A stretch of DNA of 64,000 nucleotides, taken from positions 64,918,001-64,982,000 of the forward strand of contig JAZBRS010000074.1 in the NCBI GenBank assembly GCA_037176725.1, given 5' to 3'. Shown piece after piece: positions 33,068 through 44,751 of the stretch. Below the pieces are notes generated by a model that saw nothing but the letters and a program-made list of their open reading frames with translations, was not told the DNA's origin and ran no database searches. The position numbers were made by a program, and so were the translations under genes. The stretch is from Posidonia oceanica (Eukaryota; Streptophyta; Magnoliopsida; Alismatales; Posidoniaceae). Position 1 is the first letter of the stretch, and every line of letters starts with the position of its first letter.

Positions 33068-34397
33068 TACTAGACTTCGGCTTTCGTTTTTGGCTTTCTC
33101 GCCACTTGGGTTTTGCATTCTTTGCTTGCCTTGTGCATTCTTTGCTTGCCTTGTGCCTTTGCCTTGTCTATTTGCTTGCCCGCCTGTCTCGATTCCCAGT
33201 GAGTCGCACAGTGGCGACTCTGCTAAGGATTCAAACCCCGGCTTTCCTCCTTGGCTCTTTGCTTGCATTGTTTTTGCTTGCCTTGCCTGTTTACATGCTT
33301 TATTGCTTGCTTTATCTTTACATGCTCTACTGCTTACCTATCTTTACTTATTTACCTGCTGGCTTGTCATTACTTTACTTTCTCGCATAATGCATGCCTA
33401 AATACTTGTTTGGCACAACTATACATGCCTTTTGAGTGGTAAATGCTTTGTTTTACACCCTTGCTATGCCACTGCACACGCACATGCCTTGCATACTTGC
33501 TTTTTGATATGATGAGTGTTTTCCCCTCACAATCATGTCCACAAACACTTGCACATGCCATGCACATGCCTTTTGCTGTGATGTGTGTTGATTGCTTGCC
33601 ATGTTTGGATATTTTCTTCCCCTTTTTGCTCTAGGCTTAAGGACAAGGAGAGATTGGTTGTCCCCTCCCCTTGGCAAATAAAAACAGCGAGTAAAAGTCA
33701 AATCTAGGATCTACTAGAGACCTCAACACACCTTCACCCCCTGGGTTAATAAAACACGCAAGATTAAAAAACTTTAATCATTTTGCATGAAGCATCATAT
33801 AGGGCATGCATCTTCTCATCCCCGAGTCTACCTATCAGTCTGAGAAGGATAGTCCCGGTCTCTCGTCCAGCTGCTTTGGCACAGGGCGAGTCGATCGGTC
33901 TGTCCCCCCTTATCAGGGGTCGCGTCGGTGCTACTAGCGGGTACAGCCCATGCTTAGGCAGGGTCAAGGCTACTACTGCACCACCCGTCATACCTAAGCT
34001 CTGGGCCAGGGTCTAGATGGGAGCCTTACTTTCTGACCGAGTCGGTGACCCGCACACTTGTGAGTTCAAAGTAGACAACTTACTAGGACACACTAGATTG
34101 GTGAGAGAGAGCATGCTAGATAGCATACCATCTGCATGATTGCATTCATACCACCAACTAAACATTTGCAGTTTTTTCTTTCAGGTTCTAACACCTGTTT
34201 GCTTTGTCTGCAATAGAGATCAGTGAGCGAGTTCCCTTGTCAGAGCTTGAGTACTTCTCTTCACTGACGCCTCTGTTGTGTCACCTGTTTTCGACCCTCC
34301 CTTTCTTGAGCTATTCGCCTTCACGAATATTGCTCCTCCTAGGCGTCGTTCTTCACCTTTCCATCACAGCCCCATTCTTACCTGCTCTCGGTCAGCC
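33068..34397 (+). other. Element B leader
   Basis: Non-coding, T/C-rich, with repeats of TTGCTTGCCTTG-type words at 33110-33360. It contains the second copy of the primer-site motif. From 33780 on it is homologous to the leader of element C. Confidence 0.6.
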
Positions 34398-37342
34398 ATG
34401 GCCCAGTGCACTCTTGAGCCCCTACTTACTCCTGTTGTTCCGGAGGGTATTTCTGCTTTGGCCCCTTCGACTCTCGTTTCCACTCCCCCTGTGCCTCCAG
34501 TGACACCAGGGCTTCCCCCTCTATCGCCCAGGGCACCCCAACATCCTACGGGGCATTGGCAGACTCACGCTACTCCGGACCCGATCACCGACCCCATCCT
34601 GGTGACCTATGCTCGCGCTCCGGAGGCGCCTCTTACCTCTCCTTCCCTGGGCCTTGTCACTTCTGACACCCACCCTACTGCGGCGACATCCGCCTTAGGA
34701 TCCTATCCTCTTGGATAGTCTGAGTCCTCCCTTCTTGCATCTGGTCCCTCACCGGCACTGCAATTCAGCATTCCCACTAACGGGACCCCTAAAGAGCGGT
34801 ACCGGCGCTTGGTGGAGCTTGCACAGATCTTTCAGGGCATGGCTCTATCTACCCGTCCTCCTCCAGCTCCTTCTGCACCTGAGATCCCTCTGCGTCCTGT
34901 TCCTGCTCTCCAGGCATTCCCTGCTTCACTGCCGCCCCGGCCATCACCCTAGCTGCTCTCTACTCCGGTGATAGGGGCGCAGCCTCCCCCCTCTGCACAC
35001 ACTTCATTCACCGCACAGCATGCACCTCCACCACCTGGTGGTGAGCCCTCGGGTTGGTTCGAGCACAACAATTCTCTGGCCCGCTGCCTAGCGCCGTGCC
35101 ATTGCAACAGTTGTTGCTCCCACAATCTCCACAACTCACTGCACAGTATCCTGCATACCCTCATCCTGTGCATCAGAAATTTCCTTCCCCTGCATACTTT
35201 GCACCACCCACAGCACCCACTGCACATCTGCATGGATACGCCGGCCATCCCGTTGCATCACCAGGCGACGCGATGGTGGATTCGGAGGAGCACCTCGGTG
35301 CAACACAAACGGCGTATGTAGTCCCTGCCCCCGCTGTCCCATCACCTTTGGCAGCAACTCTAGAGTCTAACGACGACAGGTTCGCCATTCTGGAGAAAGC
35401 ACTTCGTCAAGTGCAGGGCATGAACTTCCACTCCTACCAGTTCCGAGACCTCTGTTGCTTTCTAGAGGCGGTACTCCCACCGAAGTTCAAAATCCCGGCC
35501 TTCAACAAATACAATGGTAGGGGCTGCCCCATTGCCCATTAGAAGGCGTATTGCGGAGACTTGGCTCAGCTTCAGGCTAATGACAGGTTGTTGATCCGCT
35601 TGTTTCAAAAGAGTCTTACTGGTCCGGCCCTCAAGTGGTTTACATCACTTGATAAGGCCGCCATCAAGACTTGGAACGACCTTGGTAGGGCGTTCCTGGA
35701 ATAGTACTCCTTCAACCTTGACTTGGTCCCTAAGCGTGAGGACCTTGTTGCCCTTAAGCAGAGAAACAACGAGCCGTTCGGGGAGTACATCGGCCGTTGG
35801 CGTGCCCTTGCTGCACAAGTTCACATTAGACCCTCTGACGAGGAATCTATCGAGATTGTAATTCGAGGCACACAGCCATCTACTGGGGCTCTACTTGCCA
35901 TCCAGGCTGTCACTAGTTTTGCATCTCTGATTTGGGTCAGCACACGCGTGGAGAGCAAGCTTCGGAGCGGCAATTTTCCGGTGCTCTCCGTCTTCGCCAA
36001 GCAAGCCACCTCCCCCAGCAGCGGCGGCAGCAGCAGCAACACCAACAACAACGGCAGTGGCAACAACAATAACCCTAGGAGGAGGGATCCCCTGCGGCCC
36101 GCCGTTGCATACGTCGACTGTCCTGCCGCTCTCGTCCACATGGTAGCTCCGCCTGGCCCGAATCAGGTAGTGTATGCACCCACACCTAGTGCACCTCACA
36201 CACCACAGATCACTACCACTGCTCGACCGGTCTACTCAGCCACACCGGTCCGGCAAGGACAGCACCAAGGGCAGAGACGGCCCCGCCCTCAGCGCCACTA
36301 CACTAAGCTAGTGGAGCTGTTGAGCGCCGTCCTCCCTAAGGTCGCGTCACTCCTCACACTCCCCAAAATCCACCCACCACCGAACCCTCTTCCGAGGTGG
36401 TATAGGACGGATCACTTCTACGATTTTCATCGAGTAGTCGGGCACTCGACGAATAATTACTTCACTCTGCGGGGAGCCGTGCAGGACCTGATTGACCGAA
36501 AGGTCATCAGTATCAACACTCGGGAGGCAGCATCTTCATCCACCCCTCCACCAGCATCCCCCTCTGCATTAGGGACAGCTCCCCCCAATCCAAGCATCGT
36601 CCACCAGCCCTTGCCGGAACATTCTGGCCCAGGAGGCGTGGGGACTTCAGGTGTACATTCTCTTTTCCCCTCTGGGCCCGCTACGTCTGTAGTGGACCCT
36701 TCTAATCTTATCCAAGATCTTTCTGTGCCTGTTTCTCCTTCTCTCTATCTTACGACGCTTGCCAGCTCTGAGTCGGGGATTCACATGATCCGACTGGATG
36801 CCAAGCCGGAGCATGCTACCACGAGGCCCGCCATACAACCAGAGGCTCAACCCCCCATCTGCCTGTAGGCCAGACCCCAGCCAGAGCCAGCACAGCCTCC
36901 CCAGCAATAACCTTCATCTGCCCGCCAACCGGCAAATACCCTGGTGGCCCCTCTCGAGCTCGCAGCTCGTGCTCCCCTAGTTGTTAACCTAACCAGGGAT
37001 ACCCACCGTGTTTCTTATGACTACGCCGCAGAAATGTGTGCGGATGTCACGCAATCAGGGAGGGTGTACAGACCCACCGCCCCAGTAACCAGACCTGCAA
37101 CCCCAATAGCCAGGCCTAACCCCCCTAAACCTGCTCCACCTGTGAGCCAACCACCAGTAGACCAATCCCCTGATCCCACCGCTACAGAACCTACCAGCAG
37201 AGCCATTATCCCCACCACCAAAAAAGACCAGCCTTTAGCTAACATAACGGCCCAGCTGAAAAAAGTCAAGGTTGACATATCCACTTGGGACCTGATCCAT
37301 TCTTCCCGCGAACACCGAGAGGCTTTTCTCCGCGTGTTCTAG
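34398..37342 (+). pseudogene. Element B gag, broken
   Basis: The start is set by the conserved context CAGCCATGGCCCA shared with element C. It encodes a long Pro/Thr/Ser-rich N-terminal part (TAG at 34716-34718 and another near 34950, then a frame change before 35054). The capsid-like core is at 35400-35900: LPPKFKIPAFNKYNGRGCPIAH, RLFQKSLTGPALKWFTSLDKAAIKTWNDL, KREDLVALKQRNNEPFGEYIGRWRALAAQV. A poly-Asn tract with RRRDPLRPAVAYVD follows, then DFHRVVGHSTNNYFTLRGAVQDLID near 36420. Stops lie at 35540, 35702-35704 (C reads CAA Gln here), 36866-36868 and 37340-37342. The last, VF*AAHVS, is also present in C. Confidence 0.8.
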
Positions 37343-37351
37343 GCCGCCCAT

Positions 37352-38260
37352 GTGTCCCAAACCATCGAGCCTACAACTCTAGAAAATATGGTGCGTATGA
37401 TCGCAGAGCCGCTGGTCATCTCTTTCTCGAGCGATGAACTGCCTCCAACGGGGACTAACCATAATCAACCCCTGTTTATCACGGTGCAGTTCAAAAGGTT
37501 CCGCATTCCCGTCTCGCTGGTCGATAATGGGTCAGGCCTTAATGTTTGTCCCCTGCGCACAGCATTGAAGCTCGGATTCAAAGCCGAGGATATCACGCCA
37601 GCCGTGAAGGGAATGACCTCTTTTGAAAATACGCACCATGACTCTCTGGGGATCCTGGTTATTCCTCTTACCATTGGCCCGGTCGAATTCGATGTCAAAT
37701 TCTATGTCGTCGACTTGGAGCCTTCTTTTAATCTTCTGCTTGAGCGCCTTTGGCTGCACAAGCATCAGGTGATCCCCTCGATCCTCCACCATATGATCAA
37801 GTTTCGCTACGGCGACGATGTTATCATTGTCATGGCGAAAAACTTTGACAAGGAACCGGTCGAGGTGTTCTCTTCTGTATCCCGGCAAACTGTCCAATTT
37901 GATCCTAAGCCGTCGGATACCTTATACCGTGTTAACCGGTTTGAGCCGGTTAACTTTATCCCTCTTCTTGAGCGTGTCATCTCTCTAGCCGTTCATTGTA
38001 ACCCTTCCAGGATAGTCGAGAACATTTGTCGCAGGTGGGGCTATGAGAAAGGAACGCCACTTGGGCGTTATGGCCAAGGGATCGCCGAGCCGGTTACAAC
38101 CAAGGAGCGTGAAAAGTTTCAAGGCGTGGGATACGAATGGCAGCCGTGTGATGGTGAGCGCTTGCATTCAGGGAAGCGGAAGCTCGTGATCCCTCGGGAC
38201 CTCACTAACTTCGTCACTGCAGGTATTCTCGACCCGAACACGAGCCCAGCAATAGCCTAG
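37352..38260 (+). pseudogene. Element B protease and G-patch (open 302 codons)
   Basis: Retropepsin: VSLVDNGSGLNVCPLRTALKLG carries the catalytic Asp in a DNGS variant instead of DTGS, a form I remember as common in this clade. It continues GPVEFDVKFYVVDLEPSFNLLLERLWLHKHQVIPS and HHMIKFRYGDDVIIV. A G-patch-like region follows: NICRRWGYEKGTPLGRYGQGIAEPV and FQGVGYEWQ. It ends at TAG 38258-38260 (IA*PAPC). It is in the same frame as gag. Protease cleaves the Gag-Pol precursor. Confidence 0.85.
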
Positions 38261-38814
38261 CCAGCACCGTGCCGGAGCCCCCACTGCCGACAGAGGAGTG
38301 GGTATGCATAGAGGATTATTATTCTGATGAAGAGCAGCCTGGCACGGTTGTCCCAGCATAGTCCAAGAAAGAGGCCCAGATCAGCCTTGCAATCTCCCGG
38401 TCAGTTTGTCTGGCCCTTCCCTCTACTGGTACAGTGGCAGATTCTGCAAACTCTGTGTCAGATATGATAGCCTCTTTCCCCTCTGCAGCTACACTAGTGC
38501 CCATGACAGCTACATTGGCAGTTCCAGAATCAAGAGCACCTCTACAGGCACCAGCCACTTGTCCACTCGCGGTCGCAGCCGCACCAGTACAGAAGTTACC
38601 TTTTCTAGGGTTGCAATCAGTCGATTCAGGCGACGGCGTGACTCAACCCGCCTCATCAGCAACTCCATAAGCAAAGCAAGCGGCGTCATCAGCCATACCG
38701 CTGTCAGCTTTAGCAGATCCAACATAGTGGAAGACCCCCACCACTACTACAGAGAAACAACCACCATCACACACGGGTGCCAGTGCTTCATTCCCCAGAG
38801 CAACCGTCCAGCTA

Positions 38815-40960
38815 TTGGACCGTCAGAAGAGTGCCTTTGCCTCCCCTCCAGCCGCAACACTGTCCCTATCAACGCCACTATCAGTGGCATCCCTGACTGG
38901 CCTATTCGCATCTCTGATTGCCCTAGTGCTGCAACCAGCCATGCTAGGAGGTCAGCCAGCCAACCAGCCAGTAACAGAGCAGATGCCTCGGCCAATGATA
39001 TGTCTGGAAGCCGAAGTAGACCCCGTAGGCAGAGGAATCGCCGAGCTGGACTCTGAAGCGGCCGTTTGCACCTACTACGTCGACACACCCTCTGAAGACG
39101 AGGAAGGTGCAACTGCAAAAGCCCAGGTGGCTGACAGGCTCGAAGACGTGGAGCTGCTTTTCCAAGAGCAACTCGCGCGGTTGGCTAAAGACGCCGCCAA
39201 ACAGCAGACGCTGAGGAAAGGGAAAGTCGTAGCCACGGGTCCCTCCCCACTGCAAGACCATTCCTCAATCATGGTCGTGGAAGAAGAACCAGAGACAGCA
39301 CCCACTAGACCAGACAAGTTGATCACTTCGCAACCAGAAGGTGGGTCTAGGTGGTTCGTGTGGCGCATGCCCCACACAGGCAGCGCATTTGGCGACAATA
39401 CACAGATTCGTCGCCTAGAGAATAGTTATCCGTCTCCGGCATTCCCCGCAAGTACATCTGAGAACGTGGAAGAAGAGACAGTACAGACAGCAGCGGTAGT
39501 AGACAGAGCAGTCCCAACAGTCCAGACAGTCCCAACAGTGATAGTGGTGCCAGAGCAGCCGGAACAGACAGAGCAGCCAGATCAGTCAACGGGACCAGGG
39601 GCCACTGAAGCAGACGTCACCCACCGAGCCCACAGAAATACTCGAGTGAGCGTGACCATCCTGAGGCGTCATCAGGATCAAGAGGCGGAACATGTCCACT
39701 CCTTCGACATTACAGACCCCACATTTGAGAAGGAGATCCTCTCAGAACTCATTGCCTATGAGGAGGAGGAGGATACAGGCGTAGATGAGAATGATGAACC
39801 ATCGCCTGAGTTCTAGCCTTATGATGACGACCCAGAAGGGCCCAACCTCCATGTCGAGGAAGAGACGGAGGTTATCAATGTAGGCACAGCTGAAGATATC
39901 AAAGAGGTCTGCATCAGCGCTCTACTGATGCCTCATGCCAGAGCAGAGTTTATTGCATTCCTCATGGAATATGCAGATGTCTTCACCTGGAGTTATGAAG
40001 ACATGGTCGGCCTTAATGTCGAGATCGTGGTGCACAACTTGCCTCTAGACCTAGATGCGAAGCCGGTAAAGCAGAAACTCCGGAAGTGGCGACCCTAGTG
40101 GCTGCTCAAGATCAAAGAGGAAATCATGAAGCAGCACAGTGTTGGTTTTCTCAAGGTCGTCCTCTATCCAGAATGGCTCGCGAACGTCGTGCCTGTGCCC
40201 AAGAAGGACGGACGGGTCCATATGTGCATTGATTATAGGGATCTGAACAAAGCCAGTCCTAAGGACGATTTCCCTCTGCCGCACATCGACGTCCTAGTGG
40301 ACAACACTGCAGGGCACAAGATGCTCTCCTTCATGGATGGCTTCTCCGGCTATAATCAGATCAGAATGGCAGAAGAAGACATGGAAAAGACTTCTTTTAT
40401 CACCCCCTAGGGAGTCTTCTACTATCAAGTTATGCTATTTGGGCTCAAGAATGCCGGAGCAACATATCAGAGGGCGATGACAGCATTATTCCATGACCTC
40501 ATGCACCAAGAAGTTGAGGTCTACGTGGACGACATTATTGCTAAGTCTAGAGAGACTGAGGACCACCTTATCTGCCTCAAGAAGCTCTTTGATCGCCTGA
40601 GGAAGTACAAGCTTCACCTTAACCCCAGTAAATACGTATTCGAGGTATCATCCAGCAAGCTACAGGGCTACATCGTCAGCTAGAGGGGAATTGAAGTGGA
40701 CCCGAGCAAGGCTAAAGCCATTGTGGACATGCCACCCCCTACGACTGAAAAGGAAGTCAGAGGCCTGTTGGGGCATCTGTAGTACATTAGTTGGTTCATC
40801 GCACAGCTCACGCCTATCTGCAAACCGATTTTCAAGCTCCTGAAGAAGAATGCACAGATCAACTGGAGAGAGGAGTGCCAAGCTGCATTTGACAAAATCA
40901 AGCAGCTCCTGATCAAGCCTCCTATCCTGGTCTCTCCTGTGCTAGGAAGACCCTTGATTC
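38815..40960 (+). pseudogene. Element B acidic linker and reverse transcriptase, broken
   Basis: 38815-39816 is an open Glu/Gln/Val-rich linker. 38261-38814 between it and the G-patch is low-complexity, with no domain I can name. RT begins about 39870: FLMEYADVFTWSYEDMVGLN, KPVKQKLRKW, NVVPVPKKDGRVHMCIDYRDLNKASPKDDFPLPHIDVLVDNTAG, SFMDGFSGYNQIRMAEEDMEKTSFITP, LFGLKNAGATYQRAM and the catalytic EVYVDDIIAKS (YVDD at 40522-40533), then LQGYIVS, RGIEVDP and PICKPIFKLLKK. Stops occur at 39814-39816, about 40096, 40408-40410 (expected Trp), 40681-40683 and 40780-40782 (expected Gln). The linker/RT frame differs from the gag/PR frame. Confidence 0.85.
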
Positions 40961-41416
40961 TCTATCTTTCTACCACGCAGCATTCCATGGGCACCGTCTT
41001 GGGCCAACATGATGAAACTGGTAGAAAGGAGCATGCCATCACTACCTGAGTAAGAAGTTAACTGATTGCGAAGCCAGGTATAGCGCCATAGAGAAGACCT
41101 GCTTGTCTCTGGTTTGGGCCGCGTAGAAGCTAAGGCAATACATGATGGCGCACCCGGTCTAGCTCTTATGCTGGCATGATCCTATCAAGTTCCTTTTTCA
41201 GAAGCCGGCTATGGTGAGCAGATGTGTTAAGTGGCAGGTGTTATTGTCTCAATATGACATCACCTTTGTCATGCAGAAATCAATGAAGGGGCAAGCCATG
41301 GCAGATCATCTGGCCGACTTCCCCTACCTGAATATCAACCTCTGCAGACACAGTTCCCCGATGAAGACATTCTATTCGCCATGGAAGATTCAGAGTAGAA
41401 GGATCTTGAAGACGAA
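40961..41416 (+). pseudogene. Element B RT-linked RNase H, frameshifted
   Basis: LILYLSTTQHSMGTVLGQHDETGRKEHAIT, then after a frame change near 41045 YLSKKLTDCEARYSAIEKTCLSLVWAA (TAG at 41124-41126) KLRQYMMAHPV and DPIKFLFQKPAM, then YDITFVMQKSMKGQAMADHLADFP. The first catalytic Asp is replaced (TTQHS), so the domain looks inactive, as in element A. Confidence 0.75.
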
Positions 41417-41820
41417 GTGCAGTGGCATCTGTACTTCGATGGCGCGGTTAATAGAAGGGGCAGAGGCATCAGCGCTGTCCTATCAACGCCGCAGGGAGTT
41501 CTAATCCCCTTTGCAAGGAAGATGACATTCCCTTGCACCAACAATGAGGCAGAGTATGAAGCCTGCCTTCTGGGACTGCAAGTCGCACTTGAACACGATG
41601 TGTGCAAGCTACATGTGGATGGAGATGCGATGCTGGTCATCTCCCAGGTTAACGGCGACTAGAAGACCAAGGACCCTAAGCTGGTACCTTATCATCAATG
41701 CCTGCTGAAGCTGATAGAAGAATTTGAAGACATCCGCTTCACTTACAAGAACAGGGCCAAGAACGCCTATACGGATGCTCTGGCAACCTTAGCATCTTGG
41801 CTCTCCATACCCGAAGGCCG
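41417..41820 (+). pseudogene. Element B second (archaeal-type) RNase H
   Basis: QWHLYFDGAVNRRGRGISAVLSTPQG (first Asp), TNNEAEYEACLLGLQVAL (catalytic Glu), VCKLHVDGDAMLVISQVNGD (Asp) and FTYKNRAKNAYTDALATLAS. The acidic residues are retained, unlike in A. A single TAG at 41660-41662 replaces an expected Trp. It removes the RNA strand and primers during cDNA synthesis. Confidence 0.85.
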
Positions 41821-41824
41821 TGCA

Positions 41825-43148
41825 GTGGACGTATCAGTCTCTCGTATGGAACAGCCCGCACACTGCATGACTATTGAGGAAGCGGATCCAGCAGAGGAAC
41901 TTCCATGGTATCATGACATTAAAGTCTTTCTGGAATCTGGCAGCCCCCTACCCGGTGCCTCAGCAACAGACAGAAAAACTTTAGCACATCTGGCATCAAA
42001 GTACGTGATAGGGGCAGGACATCTGTACAGAAGATCTTACAACCAGATGCTCCTACGCTGCGTAGACAAAAAGGAGGCCGACACACTGATGCTCCAAGTC
42101 CATGCAGGGACCTACGGCCCTCACATGAATGGTGTGTTGCTGACCAAGAAGATTATGTTCCAAGGCTATTTCTGGTCAACCATGGAGGGAGACTGCTGTC
42201 AGTTTGTGCACAAATGCCATAGCTGCCAGATCCATGGGAACTTCATACACGCTCCCCCATAGGAACTGCACAGCATGTCCTCGCCATGGCCCTTCTCCAG
42301 CTGGGGGATTGATGTCATCGGCGCTATACACCTGCCAGCTTCCAACGGTCATCGCTACATTCTAGTAGCGATCGACTACTTTACTAAGTGGGTGGAAGCG
42401 GCCTCCTACAAGACAATTACTGTTGTGGCTACAGAGAAGTTTATCAGAAACAATATCATAGCCCGGTATGGGGTCCCGCACGTGCTCATCTCTGATAACG
42501 GCACAAACTTCATAGCCAAGAGGATCGAAGACTACCTGTAGAGCTTCAACATCAAGCATCACCGATCCTCGCCTTATCGACCATAGATGAACAGCGCGGT
42601 AGAGTCTGCCAACAAGAACCTTATCAAAATCTTGAAAAAGATGGCAGAGACTCACAAGGACAGGCATGACAAGCTTCCATTCGCACTCTGGGCGTACAGG
42701 ACATCAGTCCGAACCTCAACAGGAGCCATCCCGTACTCTCTGGTGTACGGAATGGAGGCAGTGCTGCCTGTCGAAGTAGAGATCCCCTCATTGCGGATCC
42801 TACGAGAAGCTGAGCTGGAAGAAGTAGAATGGGTCGAAGACCACTGCATCCAGTTGAACCTGATTGATGAGCATAAGCTGCAGGCCATACATCATGCTCA
42901 ATGCTACCAGAAGCGCTCGGCCAGAGCATACTTGAAGAAGGTTAGGCCCAGAAGCTTCAATCCAGGGGATATGGTCCTCCGAGCCATCCATCTCCCCGAC
43001 GACTGAGAGAAATTCCGGCCCAACTGGCGTGGCCCCTTTTTAGTCAAGCGAATCTTCTCCAGCGGTGCAGCAGTCCTTGAGGACATTGACCAGGTCAAGC
43101 AGTCTGAGCTGGTCAATTCATGCTACCTCAAGAAGTACTACCAGTAGC
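41825..43148 (+). pseudogene. Element B integrase, several stops
   Basis: Zinc-binding HHCC: HAGTYGPHMNGVL then CHSCQIHG. Core: WGIDVIGAIHLPASNGHRYILVAIDYFTKWVEAASY (first Asp), ARYGVPHVLISDNGTNF (second Asp), HHRSSPYRP and MNSAVESANKN (Glu). C-terminal part: IPYSLVYGMEAVLPVEVEIPSLR, SFNPGDMVLRAIHLP, FRPNWRGPFLVKRIFSSGAAVLEDI and NSCYLKKYYQ. Catalytic D, D, E are intact. Stops are at 42260-42262, 42539-42541 and 42584-42586 (all where Gln is expected) and TGA at about 43004 (CGA expected). Confidence 0.9.
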
Positions 43149-44454
43149 CCGCTGCTGCCTTGCAGAGTCTTTTCTCTCTTACTTCTTGCATTCCATCTTT
43201 CCCATGCATTTTAGGCTTATTTATTTTTCAGCAGAAAATATGTAAATTTATTATGTGCATTACTATCATAAGCTCGATGACGAAAATCGGAGATGCTTGC
43301 CTACTCTGGAAAGAGTACCCTCTACCTCACCTGACACTACTTAGATGTCCTAGCCAGTGAGGGAGCCACCATCCAGTGAGGACAGACGAAATGTCCAAAC
43401 CCCTCTATGACTTACACCTCCAGAGGGAGAAAAAATCCTAGGGTGTGAGAGAGTGTGAGCAAAACCTACATGTCTTAGCCTGGGCAGCACAAAGGACTAG
43501 AAGGCGAAGACAGAAGTTGGCCCTAGAGATAGATGTGTGCAGTACAACCTTGTCCCTCCAATTTGCCCTGGGGAGGATACAAATCCACACCTGCCACAAG
43601 CCATACAAGGCCTAGCCCCTTTTGTCTCAAAACCAAGTGCCCATTACCTCTAAGTCAGATACAGTGGAAGCCTGCTAGCCAAAAACAAAAAAAAAAGAAG
43701 TAAGAAAAAGGAGTAAAGAAAAAAAAAAGTGAAAAGAAAAGGAAGAAAAGAATAGAAGGCTAAAACAAGAATCAGCCTCACAAAATAAAGACAAGCAGCG
43801 TGATTCTGCCCCCTTTTTCCTGTCTTAGAGAGGAACCAAATTTGCGCCTGGGAAATACACAGATCCCATGGGGCCTAGCCATTCTTCTCCAGTCACATGA
43901 CCAGACACCCGTTACCCCCCAAGCCAGGGATAGGGAAAGTACTACACACCTATGAGGGAGCAAAAGAAACAAGAAAAATGAAAAGAGTAGGTGTAGGTCC
44001 TTGAGAGTTTGGCATGGAGCCCGTCCTCACTACACCACCACCCAAGTAGCACCAATACCCATTCCGGAGTACCACCAACAGTTAGGAATCCGAGTAGAGT
44101 CTGGTGAATCAGAGACCGCTCCTTCCTTTGCAGCAGGCATCAAGCACTCCATATGCTGAGGGCAATAGATTTAGTATAGAGCATGCATGCGTCTATTCAC
44201 TTTCAAGTCACTTCTTTTGCCCCTTTCCTCCCATTCTGCAAGGCTCGGCTCAGCGCTGGGACAGTACTTCTGCCAAGGTAGGTTGACAGCCTCCAAGCCT
44301 CAGAGCAACCGATCACTACCAGTCCAGCAGCTCAGGGAATGCATTAATAATCAGAGACAGGGCAGCCACCCCAGAGGTAGCAGGACAACCTTGGCACCCC
44401 TTGGGGACTCTCTCGGGCCGTCGGGTCTGCACAGCCAGGCACCGCTCCTAATCT
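43149..44454 (+). other. Spacer downstream of integrase
   Basis: Non-coding. It contains a purine tract at about 43685-43760 (A/G only for most of about 75 bp), then unremarkable sequence. No ORF with domain content. Confidence 0.5.
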
Positions 44455-44650
44455 CTGCGCGACTTCGCTCCGGGCAGACGAAGTCCCTCTTCGCTAGCTC
44501 CTTTGCTCCGTACCGAACAAGGACAAGCGCGCCTCCTTTGTGACTTCGTTCCAGATGAATGAAGCCCCTTTTCCTTGTCTCCTCGCTCCACACGGACGAG
44601 GACAAGAGTACCTTTTGTGCGGCTTCGCTCTGTGCAGGCAAAGCCCCCCT
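44455..44650 (+). repeat. Hairpin array 1 of element B (about five hairpins)
   Basis: Successive hairpins with loops of 11-12 nt that begin CTCC or a close variant, and arms that differ from copy to copy: GACTTCG/CGAAGTC at 44461-44485 (perfect), CTTGTCTCCTCG/CGAGGACAAG at about 44576-44605 (one bulge), GGCTTCG/CAAAGCC near 44621-44645. Confidence 0.65.
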
Positions 44651-44751
44651 TTGCTTAGCTGAATGTGCTTGAATTTTGTGGTCTGATTGCTAGCTGTAGC
44701 TTTTGAACTACTTTATCAACTTTATATGCACATCTGCTTCTCTGTTAGCCA

